From Acidobacteriota bacterium (GTDB lineage Bacteria > Acidobacteriota > UBA890 > WLXD01), in assembly GCA_012103255.1 (NCBI GenBank), contig WLXD01000003.1:515984-579983 (forward strand): DNA of 64,000 bases, in the 5' to 3' direction. Every line of letters begins with the position of its first letter. The first letter of the stretch is position 1. Below the pieces are notes generated by a model. That model was not told the origin of the DNA and did not search any database. It saw nothing but the letters and a program-made list of their open reading frames with translations. Below are positions 1-11,087 of the stretch, piece by piece. Position numbers and translations under genes: made by a program.

Positions 1-2
1 CG

Positions 3-482
3 GCCGAAGGCATCGTTCCGGTGTCGAAGGAGCTCGAAGTGATCCGGCGCTACCTGCGGGTGGAGCAGGCACGGCTGGGCGATCGACTGAAGATCGTCGA
101 AGACATCGATCCTGACGCGATCAATCGCCAGCTCCCTGGTCTCGTAATCCAGCCCCTCGTGGAGAACGCCGTGCTGCACGGCGTCGCGCCACGGAGTGGC
201 GGCGGCACAGTGAGCATCTCGGTAGCGGCCTTCGACGACCATCTCCGCCTGCGCGTGGAAGACGACGGTCCCGGCCTGCCCGACCAGACAAAGGCTGCGC
301 TCGCCGTGGGCTACGAAGAAGCCATCGAGGGCGATAGCAAGAGTCGAGGTGGCACCGGCGGCGCCGGAGGCGGCCTGGTAAACGTTCGCCAGAGACTGAT
401 GCTCCGCTACCGAGGCGCAGCAACCCTCGAAACGACAGAACTCGATCCCGGTACCCGTATCGAAGTGAGGATTCCGCAATGA
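3..482 (+). CDS. Sensor histidine kinase, LytS/YehU type (C-terminal part)
   Basis: The frame is open to the left window edge, so only the C-terminal part of the kinase is present. It begins in the second half of the His_kinase domain (the ELEVIRRYLRVEQARLGDRL stretch typical of LytS-like proteins) and runs through a full HATPase_c domain: N box QPLVENAVLHG, G1 box DDGPG and G2-like box GGGLVNVRQRL. Such kinases sense envelope or peptide signals and phosphorylate a LytTR regulator at the membrane. The stop overlaps the ATG of the next gene by four bases (ATGA), which fits a translationally coupled two-component pair. The GTG at 21 is internal to the domain and is not the real start. Confidence 0.9.
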   Translation, partial: AEGIVPVSKELEVIRRYLRVEQARLGDRLKIVEDIDPDAINRQLPGLVIQPLVENAVLHGVAPRSGGGTVSISVAAFDDHLRLRVEDDGPGLPDQTKAALAVGYEEAIEGDSKSRGGTGGAGGGLVNVRQRLMLRYRGAATLETTELDPGTRIEVRIPQ

Positions 483-1267
483 CGATCCGTGCTCTGGTGG
501 TCGACGACGAACATCTGGCTCGCCGCCGACTGAAGCGCCTGCTCGGCGCTCACCCCGACGTCGAGGTTGTGGGTGAAGCGGGCGACGGCGACGAGGCGGT
601 GAAGACCGTGCTCGAGATCCGGCCTGATCTGGTGTTCCTCGATGTGCGCATGCCCAACGCCACCGGCATCGAGGCGCTAGAGCAGTTGCACGAGCACCTG
701 CCCGATTCGATCCGGCCGCTCGTCGTGTTCACTACCGCCTACGAAGAACACGCCGTGGAGGCCTTCGCGCTCGAAGGCACCGACTACCTCATCAAGCCGA
801 TCGACAAGGACCAGCTCACGCGAGCGCTGCGGCGTGCCCGCGAAGCGCTGTGGAACCGCGGCGAGCGCGAACGCAGCGCCGATGAATCTGATGCCGGCGA
901 GGCGTCATCGCCGCAGCCACCAGCCAAGAAGGCCACGCAGCATCTCGCTGGGCACCGGGCAGGAAAGATCGTGAATCTCGCCCTCGAGGACGTGGGCTGC
1001 ATCGCGGTTGAAGACACCATCACCTGGGCCCACACGCCGCAGGGCAAGTACCGACTCAAGTCGGCCCTGCACGAGATCGAGGAGCGACTGTCGTCACCAC
1101 CGTTCGTACGAGTATCGCGGTCGACGATCGTGAATCTCGAGTGGATCGATCACCTCTCCCCGATGTTCTCGGGCACCTACACAGCCTCGCTGCGTGGGGC
1201 CATCGGCATCGAAGTTCACGTGTCGCGGCGCCGAGCGCGTCGGCTGCGTGAACTATTGGGCTGGTAA
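479..1267 (+). CDS. LytTR-family response regulator
   Basis: The 262-residue protein has an N-terminal receiver domain (about 3-120) and a C-terminal LytTR DNA-binding domain (about 155-262). Receiver landmarks are acidic D9/D10, phospho-acceptor D55 in LVFLDVRMP, the Thr in VFTTAY and the Lys in YLIKPI. The LytTR part shows the typical RVSRSTIVNL segment. The linker (about 130-150) is polar and low-complexity. Its ATG overlaps the stop of the upstream kinase, so the kinase is the likely partner. Family members are transcription factors that often control export or envelope genes; the membrane protein and ABC exporter just downstream are possible targets, which is inference. Confidence 0.93.
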   Translation: MTIRALVVDDEHLARRRLKRLLGAHPDVEVVGEAGDGDEAVKTVLEIRPDLVFLDVRMPNATGIEALEQLHEHLPDSIRPLVVFTTAYEEHAVEAFALEGTDYLIKPIDKDQLTRALRRAREALWNRGERERSADESDAGEASSPQPPAKKATQHLAGHRAGKIVNLALEDVGCIAVEDTITWAHTPQGKYRLKSALHEIEERLSSPPFVRVSRSTIVNLEWIDHLSPMFSGTYTASLRGAIGIEVHVSRRRARRLRELLGW

Positions 1268-1410
1268 GCGCATGCCACTCACCGGCACCTATCGACCAGT
1301 GACACCAGTGAACGGCCGGTCCCGCCGGAACCGGTCGAATCGCCCCATAAGCGTTGACATACTTCCTTTCTTACCGGGATCCAAAGACCCCATCTATTGA
1401 GACCGGATTC

Positions 1411-2637
1411 ATGAAGACGTCGTGTTTGATATTGCGAGGGCTCACCGCCGTGGCAGCCTTCACCTTCTTGCTGCCCGCCCTCGGGCAACAGGAAGAAGCT
1501 CCGTCTATCGAGGAGCAACCAGAGTCGGCGGCGGAGACGGCCAGCAGCTCGGCCATCACGACCGCCCAGCAGAACGCTGAGCCCGAACTTCCGCCGGTCG
1601 CGGATCTACCGCGCTTCGTCAGCGAGATCGTCGGCAACGTCGATGACGTGAATGGCGACCTCTTCTGGTGGGGTCAGTCCGTGAATCTGGCCGGCAGCAT
1701 GCTCAGCGACGTGTTCGCCGGCGGTAGCTCGGTGTCCCTCGACGGCTACGTCGGCAACAACGCCTTCGTGGGCGGCAGCACCGTGAACGTCACCGGCGAG
1801 GTCCAGGGGAACCTCTACATCGCCACTGCCCAGGCGTTTATCCAGGAAGGCGCGCTGATCCACGGCCACGTGCTGTGCTTCTGCGGCTCGCTGACGATCA
1901 ACGGCACCGTGCGGGGCACCGTTCAGGGCAGCGGCGGGCAGACGATCTTGAGTGGCGAGGTCGGCGCCCTGAAACTCGAAGTTGGCACGATCACGCTGAT
2001 GCCCGATGCCGTGGTGCACGGTGACTTTGACTATGAAGGGAACGACGAAGCCGACATCGCCGACGGCGCCGAGATCGGCGGTCAAATCCGCTGGAACCCC
2101 GTCGACGACGACGATGACGAGGAAGAAGAGGTCGAACCGGCCAGCGGAGGCATCGGCGTCTGGGATGTTCTCAGCGAAGTCTGGTGGTACCTCGCCAACC
2201 TCGTCGTTGGCGTCGCGTTCCTGGTGTTCGGCGGCCGACTCGCTCGCGCACCCGTAGAGCGCCTCCGCGATCAAGCAGCAGTGGGTCTCGGATTCGGTTT
2301 TGTGGTTGCCGTCGTAGTGCCTGTTGCGTGCCTGATCGCGCTGCTCTTGCTGGTCACGCTGCCACTCGGCTTCATCGTGATGATGATCTACACCGTGGCT
2401 GTTTTCCTGGCCAGATTGGTGACGGCGCAGTACCTCGGAGACTGGATTCTGCGCCGCGCGGGGCAGGAGCAACCTTCCGAGTTCCTGGCTCTGGCCGGCG
2501 GACTCGTTGTATTCCTGGTCGCCACCGAGATTCCCTACGTCGGGTTCCTGATCTGGCTGACGGCGCTCTTCCTCGGATTCGGTGGCCTGTTCCTCGCTTT
2601 TCGTCCCCAGCGACCCAGCACAACCCAGAGCATCTAG
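1411..2637 (+). CDS. Secreted polymer-forming (bactofilin-like) protein with C-terminal membrane domain
   Basis: I chose the ATG at 1411 because it opens a clean signal peptide (MKTSCLILRGLTAVAAF); the frame extends 57 bases upstream without sense. Residues about 75-225 are a run of short beta-repeats rich in G, V and N (GNNAFVGGSTVNVTG, GNLYIATAQAFI, HGHVLCFCGSLTING). This is the right-handed beta-helix pattern of bactofilin/polymer-forming proteins. A strongly acidic linker (VDDDDDEEEEVEP) precedes about five hydrophobic segments up to residue 405. The layout suggests a periplasmic helix anchored by a membrane domain. Family members of this shape are usually annotated only as polymer-forming proteins, and the function is unknown. 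Confidence 0.75.
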   Translation: MKTSCLILRGLTAVAAFTFLLPALGQQEEAPSIEEQPESAAETASSSAITTAQQNAEPELPPVADLPRFVSEIVGNVDDVNGDLFWWGQSVNLAGSMLSDVFAGGSSVSLDGYVGNNAFVGGSTVNVTGEVQGNLYIATAQAFIQEGALIHGHVLCFCGSLTINGTVRGTVQGSGGQTILSGEVGALKLEVGTITLMPDAVVHGDFDYEGNDEADIADGAEIGGQIRWNPVDDDDDEEEEVEPASGGIGVWDVLSEVWWYLANLVVGVAFLVFGGRLARAPVERLRDQAAVGLGFGFVVAVVVPVACLIALLLLVTLPLGFIVMMIYTVAVFLARLVTAQYLGDWILRRAGQEQPSEFLALAGGLVVFLVATEIPYVGFLIWLTALFLGFGGLFLAFRPQRPSTTQSI

Positions 2638-2641
2638 CCCC

Positions 2642-3583
2642 TTGATCATTCAGGTACGCGGTCTCCGCAAGCAATACGGCGACAATGTCGCTCTGCAGGC
2701 GCTCGACCTGGAGATCGAGGCGGGCGGCGTGGTCGGCATTCTGGGACCCAACGGCGCGGGGAAAACAACCTTCGTCGAGATCGTTGAAGGGCTACGCGAC
2801 GCCACATCCGGGTCGGTATCCGTTCTCGGCATGGATCCGGCGAGCCAAGGCCCTGAGCTCCGCGAGCGTCTCGGTGTGCAGCTTCAGAAGACGGCTTTGC
2901 CGACCGAACTCACGGTCCGGGAAATGCTAGACCTGTTCGCGGCGTTCTATACGTCGGCGCTACCCACCGACTCGATCCTTCAGAAGATCAATCTTCTGAG
3001 CCAGGCCGACCAGAAGGCCGACACTCTCTCGGGTGGCCAGCAGCAACGACTGGTCGTGGGCATCGCGCTGATCCACGATCCCGAAATCGTGATACTGGAT
3101 GAGCCCACCACCGGTCTCGACCCGAAAGCGCGGCGCGACCTGCATGGTGTCATCCGCGAACTTCGCGAACAGGGCCGTACGACGATTCTGACGACCCACT
3201 ACATCGAGGAAGCCGAGCTGCTCTGCGACCGCGTCATCATGATGCGCAGCGGCGAAATCGTCGCCGACGGCACGCCGTTCGACCTCGTAGGTCAGTCGAG
3301 CGAGTCGTCGACGATCTGGATTCACGTGGACGGTGATATGGATCCCGCGCCCATGATCGCGGCGGGCGTCGAACCTCTCGGGCAACAAGGCGATCATCAC
3401 AAGTTCGCCACGACCGACCCGACCGCCACGATTCTGGCGCTCGGTGACATGCTCCGATCGCAGGGCCTGAGCCTTGTGGATCTGCGACTCAAACGACCGA
3501 CGCTCGAGGACGTCTACCTCGAACTCATGGGCGATGTGCCCGCGGATGATGACCAGGCCATCGACGACGGAGCGGGCTCATGA
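2642..3583 (+). CDS. ABC transporter ATP-binding protein (ABC-2 exporter type)
   Basis: The protein is an ABC-2 type ATPase with Walker A GPNGAGKTTF, signature LSGGQQQR, Walker B IVILDEPTTGLDP and the switch His in TTHYIEEAE. A C-terminal extension of about 90 residues matches the regulatory tail seen in drug or lipid ABC exporters. I place the start at the TTG at 2642, giving LIIQVRGLRKQYG, because the alternative ATG at 2582 lies inside the preceding gene; no good Shine-Dalgarno supports either. The stop overlaps the ATG of the permease gene by four bases. The substrate cannot be told from sequence. The LytS/LytTR pair upstream suggests stress-induced export, as inference. Confidence 0.9.
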   Translation: MIIQVRGLRKQYGDNVALQALDLEIEAGGVVGILGPNGAGKTTFVEIVEGLRDATSGSVSVLGMDPASQGPELRERLGVQLQKTALPTELTVREMLDLFAAFYTSALPTDSILQKINLLSQADQKADTLSGGQQQRLVVGIALIHDPEIVILDEPTTGLDPKARRDLHGVIRELREQGRTTILTTHYIEEAELLCDRVIMMRSGEIVADGTPFDLVGQSSESSTIWIHVDGDMDPAPMIAAGVEPLGQQGDHHKFATTDPTATILALGDMLRSQGLSLVDLRLKRPTLEDVYLELMGDVPADDDQAIDDGAGS

Positions 3584-4428
3584 GCACGCCACTGCGCGGC
3601 CTGGGCCCTCTGACACGGGCCTACCTTCTGCAGTCATTCCGGTCGCGCACGGCCATCTTCTGGAACCTCGTGTTCCCGATGGTGTGGCTGTTCCTGTTCG
3701 GGTTCATTTTCTACCGGGGTCAGCCCACGCTGATGATGCCCGGGCTGCTCACCATTACGCTGATCTCCGGATCCTTCTTCGGCGTCTCGTACTTGATGGT
3801 GTCGGAACGCGAGGCAGGCATCCTGCGGCGTTATCGCGTGACTCCAGTGTCCGCGACAACCGTCGTGTTGGCCAACGCAATCCGCGCTCTCGTGACGCTT
3901 ACGATCTCGGTGACCGCCCAGGCGACCGTTGGGTGGCTGGTGTTCCGCTACGAGGTGAACGGCTCGCTACTGCTAACCGCCGCGATCATGTTGCTCGGCG
4001 GCGCGGCATTCGTGCCCCTCGGCATGTTTGTCGGGTCGGTGGCTGAGGACATGCGTAGCGCCCCGGCGATCAGCAATCTGCTCTTCTTCCCGCTCGTGTT
4101 CGGCTCCGGCGCGGCCTTCCCTGCCTTCCTACTGCCGGGCTGGATCCAATCGGTGATGCGGATCATCCCGTCGAGCTACCTCGTCGAAGCCCTGCAGGGT
4201 GTGATGATCCGCGGCCAGGGCGTGATGGAACTGATCGGCCCGATCACGGTGCTGCTACTCACCCTGGTGATCGGCGCGTGGCTCAATAGCCGACTCTTCC
4301 GCTGGGAGACAACCCAGCCGCTGGACAAGCGAGCGGTGCTCACAACCGTCGCCGTGCTCCTGGCGCTGTTCCTCGCGGCGGCGTTCCTGGCGCCAGCGTT
4401 CGAGATGGTCACGCGCCCCGGTAGCTAG
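3580..4428 (+). CDS. ABC-2 type transporter permease
   Basis: The 282-residue integral membrane protein has the ABC-2 permease layout: an amphipathic N-terminus, a first helix at about 25-45 (NLVFPMVWLFLFGFIF), four central helices, and a last helix near 255-275. The conserved loop SEREAGILRRYRVTPVS is the cytoplasmic coupling segment found in this family (usually written as ER-GTL-RLR-TP). It overlaps the ATPase gene by ATGA and the two must form one exporter, probably as a homodimer of each subunit. Nothing in the sequence identifies the substrate. Confidence 0.92.
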   Translation: MSTPLRGLGPLTRAYLLQSFRSRTAIFWNLVFPMVWLFLFGFIFYRGQPTLMMPGLLTITLISGSFFGVSYLMVSEREAGILRRYRVTPVSATTVVLANAIRALVTLTISVTAQATVGWLVFRYEVNGSLLLTAAIMLLGGAAFVPLGMFVGSVAEDMRSAPAISNLLFFPLVFGSGAAFPAFLLPGWIQSVMRIIPSSYLVEALQGVMIRGQGVMELIGPITVLLLTLVIGAWLNSRLFRWETTQPLDKRAVLTTVAVLLALFLAAAFLAPAFEMVTRPGS

Positions 4429-4568
4429 CCCGCCGGCACCGCAAACCAGCGACCGTATCTGTCCTCCGTGCTGTCGATTCGGCTTCGGTAGGCGCCCTAC
4501 GGCCCGCTATTCTCGAATGAGATTTCTCCCGCCCGAGCTTTATCTGTGCGCCGACGGAGCCTGAACCG

Positions 4569-6218
4569 ATGCCGAAGCTGAGCCGTTCCGACCTGACTCT
4601 TGCCGCCCTGGGCGTGCTTGGCGTGCTGGCCGTTGTAGGCCTCTACAAGTCGGCGTTCCCGCTGAGCATCGTTGATCTCGAGATCACTGGCGACGAGGCC
4701 GTCTCGTATGCCACGCAGCAGGTCGAGGCTCTTGGCGGCGACGTGACCGACTTCCGCCGGGCACAGCTCTTCACGGGCGAGACGGAAGCCCTGATCTTCC
4801 TGCAGAAGAACCTCGATGCCGCGCAGGCCTCCGAGTGGGCGGGCAAGAAGACGCCGATCTGGACCTGGGCCGTGCGCTGGTTCAAGCCGCTCGAGACCGA
4901 GGAGTGGCTGGTCGATGTGGGCGTGGACGGCAATGTCGTGGCGTTTCGACACATCGTCGAAGAGACGGCGTCCGGCGCGAGTCTCGACCAGACAGCCGCG
5001 CGACAGATCGCTGTCGACTACCTGGCGGCGAGCCACGGCTTCGCGAATCTCGAAGAGGTCTCGGCCGTCACCGATGCCAAGGCCAACCGCACCGATCATC
5101 TCTTCATCTGGCGTAGCAGCGCAGACACGATCGCCTGGGAAGGCGATGGCGTCGGCGAGTCGCGCGTGTCCGTGCGTATCGTGGGCGATCAGATCGGCGG
5201 CATGGCCCGCTGGCTGCACGTGCCCGAGGAATTCTCCCGCGAACTCGAGAACACACTCAGCGTGGGCACCTTGCTCGCCGTTGGCAGCATCGTGATCACC
5301 GTACTGCTCACGCTGGCCGCGGCGATCATTGCCATCGCGCGCTACAAGGCTGGCGACATCGACTGGCGCACCGCGATCGTGTGCGGCGTGATCGTGGGCA
5401 GCATGTTTGCCGTCTCGATCGCCACCAACTGGCCACAGGCACAGTTTGGCTACCAGACGCAGATCTCATGGACGGTGTTCATCGGCTCGGCGCTCCTCGG
5501 CCTCGTGCTCCTGTCCGTCTTCTACATCGTGTTCGTGACTTTCCCGACGGCGGCGGGTGCGAGCATGACGAAACAGTTCTTCCCGCGAGCGCTCGACGGT
5601 TTCTCCGACATGTTCGCCGGCCGCGTGTTCACGCCGCAGTTCGGTGCTGCCGCCTTGCGAGGCTACGCGTTCGCCGCGCTGTTCCTCGGCTACCTGACCG
5701 CGTTCTACTACTTCGCGCAGGGCAGCCTGGGCGCATGGATGCCCGCGGAAGGGCCGTACTCGTCGATCTTCAACAACGTCTTCCCCTTCCTGACGCCGCT
5801 CACGATCTCGCTCGTGGCTGCGATCTCGGAAGAGACGATCTACCGCTTGTTCGGCATCTCGCTGTTCAAGAAACTCACGGGATCGACCTGGATGGCGTTG
5901 CTGATTCCCGCGGTGATCTGGGCGTTCGGACACTCCAACTACCCGGTCTTCCCGGTATACGTGCGCGGCATCGAGCTCACCATCGGTGGACTGCTCTTCG
6001 GCTGGGCGTTCCTTCGCTTCGGCCTGGTAACGGTGATCGTGGCCCACTACGTGGTCGACGCCGTCGCGCTAGGCATGCCCCTGGTGACAAGTTCGAACCC
6101 GACCTACATCGTGTCGGGATTGATCGCCATCAGCCTCGCGCTCGTGCCGGGCGTCATCGGCCTCCTGGCGGGACGCCGTTCGGGCGCAGCGCCGGAACCA
6201 GAGCAGATTCCAGCCTAG
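4569..6218 (+). CDS. CPBP-family intramembrane metalloprotease with large N-terminal domain
   Basis: The C-terminal third carries the three CPBP (Abi/CAAX protease) motifs: EETIYR (glutamates and Arg), FGHSN (FxxxH type) and HYVVDA (HxxxD type), all within predicted membrane helices. The N-terminus has one membrane anchor (about 10-28) followed by roughly 200 residues of soluble domain, then about eight helices. At 549 residues it is about twice the usual CPBP length; the extra domain (about 40-225) resembles the PepSY-like extracytoplasmic domains sometimes fused to these proteases, but I cannot confirm this. Family members cleave prenylated or membrane peptides, or act in bacteriocin self-immunity. 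Confidence 0.85.
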   Translation: MPKLSRSDLTLAALGVLGVLAVVGLYKSAFPLSIVDLEITGDEAVSYATQQVEALGGDVTDFRRAQLFTGETEALIFLQKNLDAAQASEWAGKKTPIWTWAVRWFKPLETEEWLVDVGVDGNVVAFRHIVEETASGASLDQTAARQIAVDYLAASHGFANLEEVSAVTDAKANRTDHLFIWRSSADTIAWEGDGVGESRVSVRIVGDQIGGMARWLHVPEEFSRELENTLSVGTLLAVGSIVITVLLTLAAAIIAIARYKAGDIDWRTAIVCGVIVGSMFAVSIATNWPQAQFGYQTQISWTVFIGSALLGLVLLSVFYIVFVTFPTAAGASMTKQFFPRALDGFSDMFAGRVFTPQFGAAALRGYAFAALFLGYLTAFYYFAQGSLGAWMPAEGPYSSIFNNVFPFLTPLTISLVAAISEETIYRLFGISLFKKLTGSTWMALLIPAVIWAFGHSNYPVFPVYVRGIELTIGGLLFGWAFLRFGLVTVIVAHYVVDAVALGMPLVTSSNPTYIVSGLIAISLALVPGVIGLLAGRRSGAAPEPEQIPA

Positions 6219-6221
6219 GGA

Positions 6222-6674
6222 CTACTCGGAGAGCAGCGCGCAGGTAACGGTCTCTTCCCAGAGCACGGCGCGGTGACCGAATCGTTCCTTGATGTCAGCG
6301 ATGACCGCTTCGACGCCCCGTGCGAGGATCTCGCGCTGCGACACCGGATGCAGCATCACGAGCATGCGGCTGTTCTTCTCGGTCGCGTCCCCTACCCGAC
6401 CTTCCCACCAGCCCGAGACCTCGATCGCCGAGCCGCCGTCGGGAAAGTGCTCGACGAGCACGCCATCCACGAACTTTTGCCACTCGGCGGCGTCGCGCGT
6501 GCCGCGCCCCATGTAGAGCGTCACGCGTACGTAGGGTTCGAGCGGCGGTGAGCAGACCGCGGCCCGAGCCGGCGGAGCCTCCACACGCGTGCTGTTCGCA
6601 CTCACACACCCAGGCAGGAGGCATAGCAGAGCCCCGCCGTTTACGAAGCGCAAGGCCGAGCTAGATGCGTTCAT
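6222..6674 (-). CDS. DUF3574 lipoprotein
   Basis: The 150-residue protein starts with a lipoprotein signal peptide and lipobox LLPGC (Cys 23), so it is expected at a membrane surface. The mature part (about 45-150) matches the DUF3574 pattern: RVTLYMGRG near the start, W-FVD then HFPDGGSAIEVSGWW, an MLVMLHP strand, and IKERFGHRAVLWEE followed by a Cys near the end. The family has no established function; the fold is likely a small ferredoxin-like alpha-beta domain. It is convergent with the CPBP gene, with only three bases between the stops, and stands alone as a transcription unit. Confidence 0.85.
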   Translation of the reverse strand: MNASSSALRFVNGGALLCLLPGCVSANSTRVEAPPARAAVCSPPLEPYVRVTLYMGRGTRDAAEWQKFVDGVLVEHFPDGGSAIEVSGWWEGRVGDATEKNSRMLVMLHPVSQREILARGVEAVIADIKERFGHRAVLWEETVTCALLSE

Positions 6675-6807
6675 TGCCTGCTACTCCTCCACGAGTTCGC
6701 GGTACCGGTCCTGCTCGTCGTCATCGGGTCGCCGTGCCGCGAATCGTGCTCAACTCTAGGTGATCGGTGCCGGCCGGTCGATTGGGGGCTCCACGATTCG
6801 AGGCTCA

Positions 6808-6842
6808 TTGCCTCACACATTGAACTGTGTGAATATCAACGG
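6808..6842 (+). promoter_or_regulatory. Putative vapBC promoter and operator
   Basis: A perfect inverted repeat, TCACACA-6 nt-TGTGTGA (6813-6832), lies ten bases before the vapB start and is the expected autoregulatory site for a VapBC complex. A TTGCCT box (6808-6813) and a GAATAT box (6831-6836) are separated by 17 bases and flank the repeat. With this spacing transcription would begin at the A of the vapB ATG, which has no Shine-Dalgarno. The inverted repeat is seen directly; the promoter boxes are inference. Confidence 0.55.
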
Positions 6843-7043
6843 ATGGCTACGAATCTCGACCTAGACGACCGTCTCATTCAGGAAGCCCGTGACCTGGGCA
6901 AACACTCGACCAAGAAGGCGGCTGTGACCGAGGCCCTGGAGGAATACGTCCGGCGACGGAAGCAGAGGGCCTTCGTCGCAGATTTCGGGAAGATCGAGTA
7001 CGTCCCCGACTACGACTACAAGGCCGAGCGCACCGGACGTTGA
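6843..7043 (+). CDS. vapB: VapB-family antitoxin
   Basis: A 66-residue protein with an N-terminal ribbon-helix-helix segment (NLDLDDRLIQEARDLGKHST, then KKAAVTEALEEYVRRRKQ) and a C-terminal tail (FGKIEYVPDYDYKAER) that in this family threads into the toxin active site. It binds its own promoter and neutralises VapC. The stop overlaps the TTG start of the next gene, the usual tight antitoxin-toxin coupling. A 20-bp inverted repeat immediately upstream is the likely operator. No Shine-Dalgarno is visible before the ATG. Confidence 0.92.
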   Translation: MATNLDLDDRLIQEARDLGKHSTKKAAVTEALEEYVRRRKQRAFVADFGKIEYVPDYDYKAERTGR

Positions 7044-7445
7044 AGGTGCTGATCGACACTTCGGTGTGGTCGCTCGCGCTCAGGCGTCAGCATGAGGTGA
7101 TCAGCCCGCGCGAAGGCAAACTGACCAAACAGCTGCGAACGTTGATCGACGAGGATCGCGTCTTGATGATTGGCCCGATCCGCCAGGAACTCCTCTCGGG
7201 TATCCGGTCTGCCGCACAGTTCGACCGTCTATCAGAAGGATTACGGTCATTCCCGGATGCGCCGCTTGAGACCGCCGATTACGAAACCGCTGCCGCGATG
7301 GGCAACGAGTGCCGGGCGGCCGGCACGGCGACGAGCGCGATTGATCTACTCATCTGCGCGGCGGCCTTTCGCCGTCAGGCACAGCTGCTCACAACAGACC
7401 GTGATTTCGAACGCTACGCCGAGATCTTGCCGCTCAAACTCTTCC

Positions 7446-7462
<17 letters not shown>
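7040..7462 (+). CDS. vapC: VapC-family PIN-domain ribonuclease toxin
   Basis: A 140-residue single PIN domain. Acidic metal-binding residues are visible as D6 (LIDTSVW), the Glu in QELLSG, the Asp in SAIDLLICAAA and the Asp in LTTDRDF, in the correct order and spacing for VapC RNases. The start is TTG at 7040, overlapping the vapB stop; a GTG at 7046 is the alternative. The last 17 bases overlap convergently with the 3' end of the Ser/Thr kinase gene, so the module sits flush against it. Target RNA is unknown. Confidence 0.92.
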
Positions 7463-10097
<2,635 letters not shown>

Positions 10098-10119
10098 CGG
10101 TTCTCCGTCCGCGGCGTGC

Positions 10120-10476
10120 CTAGCCGTTGAAAGCGATCATGTCGGCGTTGAGGGCCTGCGGATCCATCATGGTGCCGCTGAAGTTGACCTGCTCGAAGTA
10201 GTCGAGGAATCCGGCCGCCTTCGCGGACGCCTCGAGCTCATCGCTCATCGCCTTGTTCGGGAACTTCCAAATGGCCATGTAACGATAGTCAATCCGCTCC
10301 GCGCCGTCGTTGTCGTTGATCGCCACCGTCATCACCTCGCCGCCCTTCTCGAACGTGTCCATCAAGAGGGGCACGACCTTCTGTTCGAAGATTGCGGCGC
10401 GCTCTTCCTTGGAGAGCGCGAGCCAGGCAGCTCGCGGCTTCCAGATCTCGGTCAGAACGTATCCAGCGTCGCTCAT
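10120..10476 (-). CDS. Small conserved protein, likely dimeric alpha-beta barrel
   Basis: I place the start at the ATG at 10476, which follows GGAGG at five bases and gives MSDAGYVLTEIWKPRAAW; the frame extends ten codons upstream without support. The 118-residue protein alternates strands and helices (YVLTEIWKP; a helix LSKEERAAIFEQKVVPLL; MTVAINDND; YRYMAIWKFP; helix DELEASAKAAGFLDYFEQV), as in small ferredoxin-like barrel proteins such as NIPSNAP or DUF6616-like families. No catalytic motif is apparent. It lies upstream of, and in the same direction as, the kinase gene, 22 bases away, so they may be co-transcribed. Confidence 0.7.
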   Translation of the reverse strand: MSDAGYVLTEIWKPRAAWLALSKEERAAIFEQKVVPLLMDTFEKGGEVMTVAINDNDGAERIDYRYMAIWKFPNKAMSDELEASAKAAGFLDYFEQVNFSGTMMDPQALNADMIAFNG

Positions 10477-10527
10477 GGGTCCTCCGTACGTTTCAGCTTC
10501 GGCCACAGTCTATCGGCGGAATACCAT

Positions 10528-10551
10528 CCCCGGGTCTGGCCAAACCCGGGG
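10528..10551. promoter_or_regulatory. Strong hairpin in the divergent leader
   Basis: CCCCGGGT and ACCCGGGG form a perfect 8-bp stem around an 8-base loop. It sits in the short divergent region between genes starting at 10476 (minus) and 10558 (plus), ending six bases before the plus-strand ATG. There is no T-run, so it is not a typical terminator; it could be an operator or block translation of the downstream gene. Confidence 0.35.
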
Positions 10552-10557
10552 AATCCG

Positions 10558-11004
10558 ATGCAACTCGAACTAGGCAGTGTGATGATGCTGCTGATCCTTC
10601 AGCTGTCCGCGCTCGCTTGGCGTGTGCACCGCGAAGTTGCCGGCAACGAGCCGCGTCCATTCGCGTTCGTACCCGTTCCGGACAACGTCAACATCCTCGC
10701 GATGATCTCCGTGGTCTACTTCTGCGTGATCGCGCCCCTCACCACCGTCGGGATCCGGCTCTACTCGGTAACCGTGATGGGTCGCGCCGTGTTCGTCGCA
10801 GCGCTGATCCTGCTGATCGTGCACCCCATCGTAGTCGCCTCGCACTATCAACTCTGGCGCGGCAAGCGCGACCTCAAGGCACCTGGCTACTGCACCCGGC
10901 AGGAGCTGCTGGTCCAGGCCGTCGGCCTCACGTTCGCGGGCCTCGCGTTTCTCGCGGTACTGCGCGCGGCGAACCAGCCACTCTCGGCGCTCGTCGCAGG
11001 CTAG
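10558..11004 (+). CDS. Small integral membrane protein
   Basis: A 148-residue protein with four predicted helices: about 6-22 (GSVMMLLILQLSALAW), 46-66 (ILAMISVVYFCVIAPLTTV), 78-98 (AVFVAALILLIVHPIVVA) and 122-140. The loop after helix three is basic (QLWRGKRDLK). I do not recognise a family and see no catalytic or binding motif. It is divergent from the small barrel protein and its ATG is preceded by a strong hairpin rather than a clear ribosome site. Confidence 0.6.
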   Translation: MQLELGSVMMLLILQLSALAWRVHREVAGNEPRPFAFVPVPDNVNILAMISVVYFCVIAPLTTVGIRLYSVTVMGRAVFVAALILLIVHPIVVASHYQLWRGKRDLKAPGYCTRQELLVQAVGLTFAGLAFLAVLRAANQPLSALVAG

Positions 11005-11006
11005 CC

Positions 11007-11027
11007 CGAACGTCACTGCGGCGTTCG
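11007..11027. terminator. Weak hairpin between convergent genes
   Basis: CGAACG and CGTTCG form a 6-bp stem with a 9-base loop just after the stop of the membrane-protein gene and before the end of the convergent kinase. No clean T-run follows, so a role as a bidirectional terminator is only a possibility. Confidence 0.25.
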
Positions 11028-11087
11028 TCCTCGTTCTCGTAGGGGACGACCGGACTACCGGAATCGACACGCGCTGCTCGGTTCCCG

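Noticed and set aside
1354-1382. Perfect TTGACA as promoter for the polymer-forming gene
   Set aside because: No acceptable -10 box at 16-18 bases, so I did not list it.
1606-2649. A 347-codon open frame on the minus strand opposite the polymer-forming gene
   Set aside because: High-GC antisense frame with low-complexity, charged sequence and no family resemblance; the plus-strand gene has a signal peptide and clear repeats.
5381-6247. A 288-codon plus-strand frame inside the CPBP protease
   Set aside because: Arg-rich out-of-frame shadow of the protease, no start signal.
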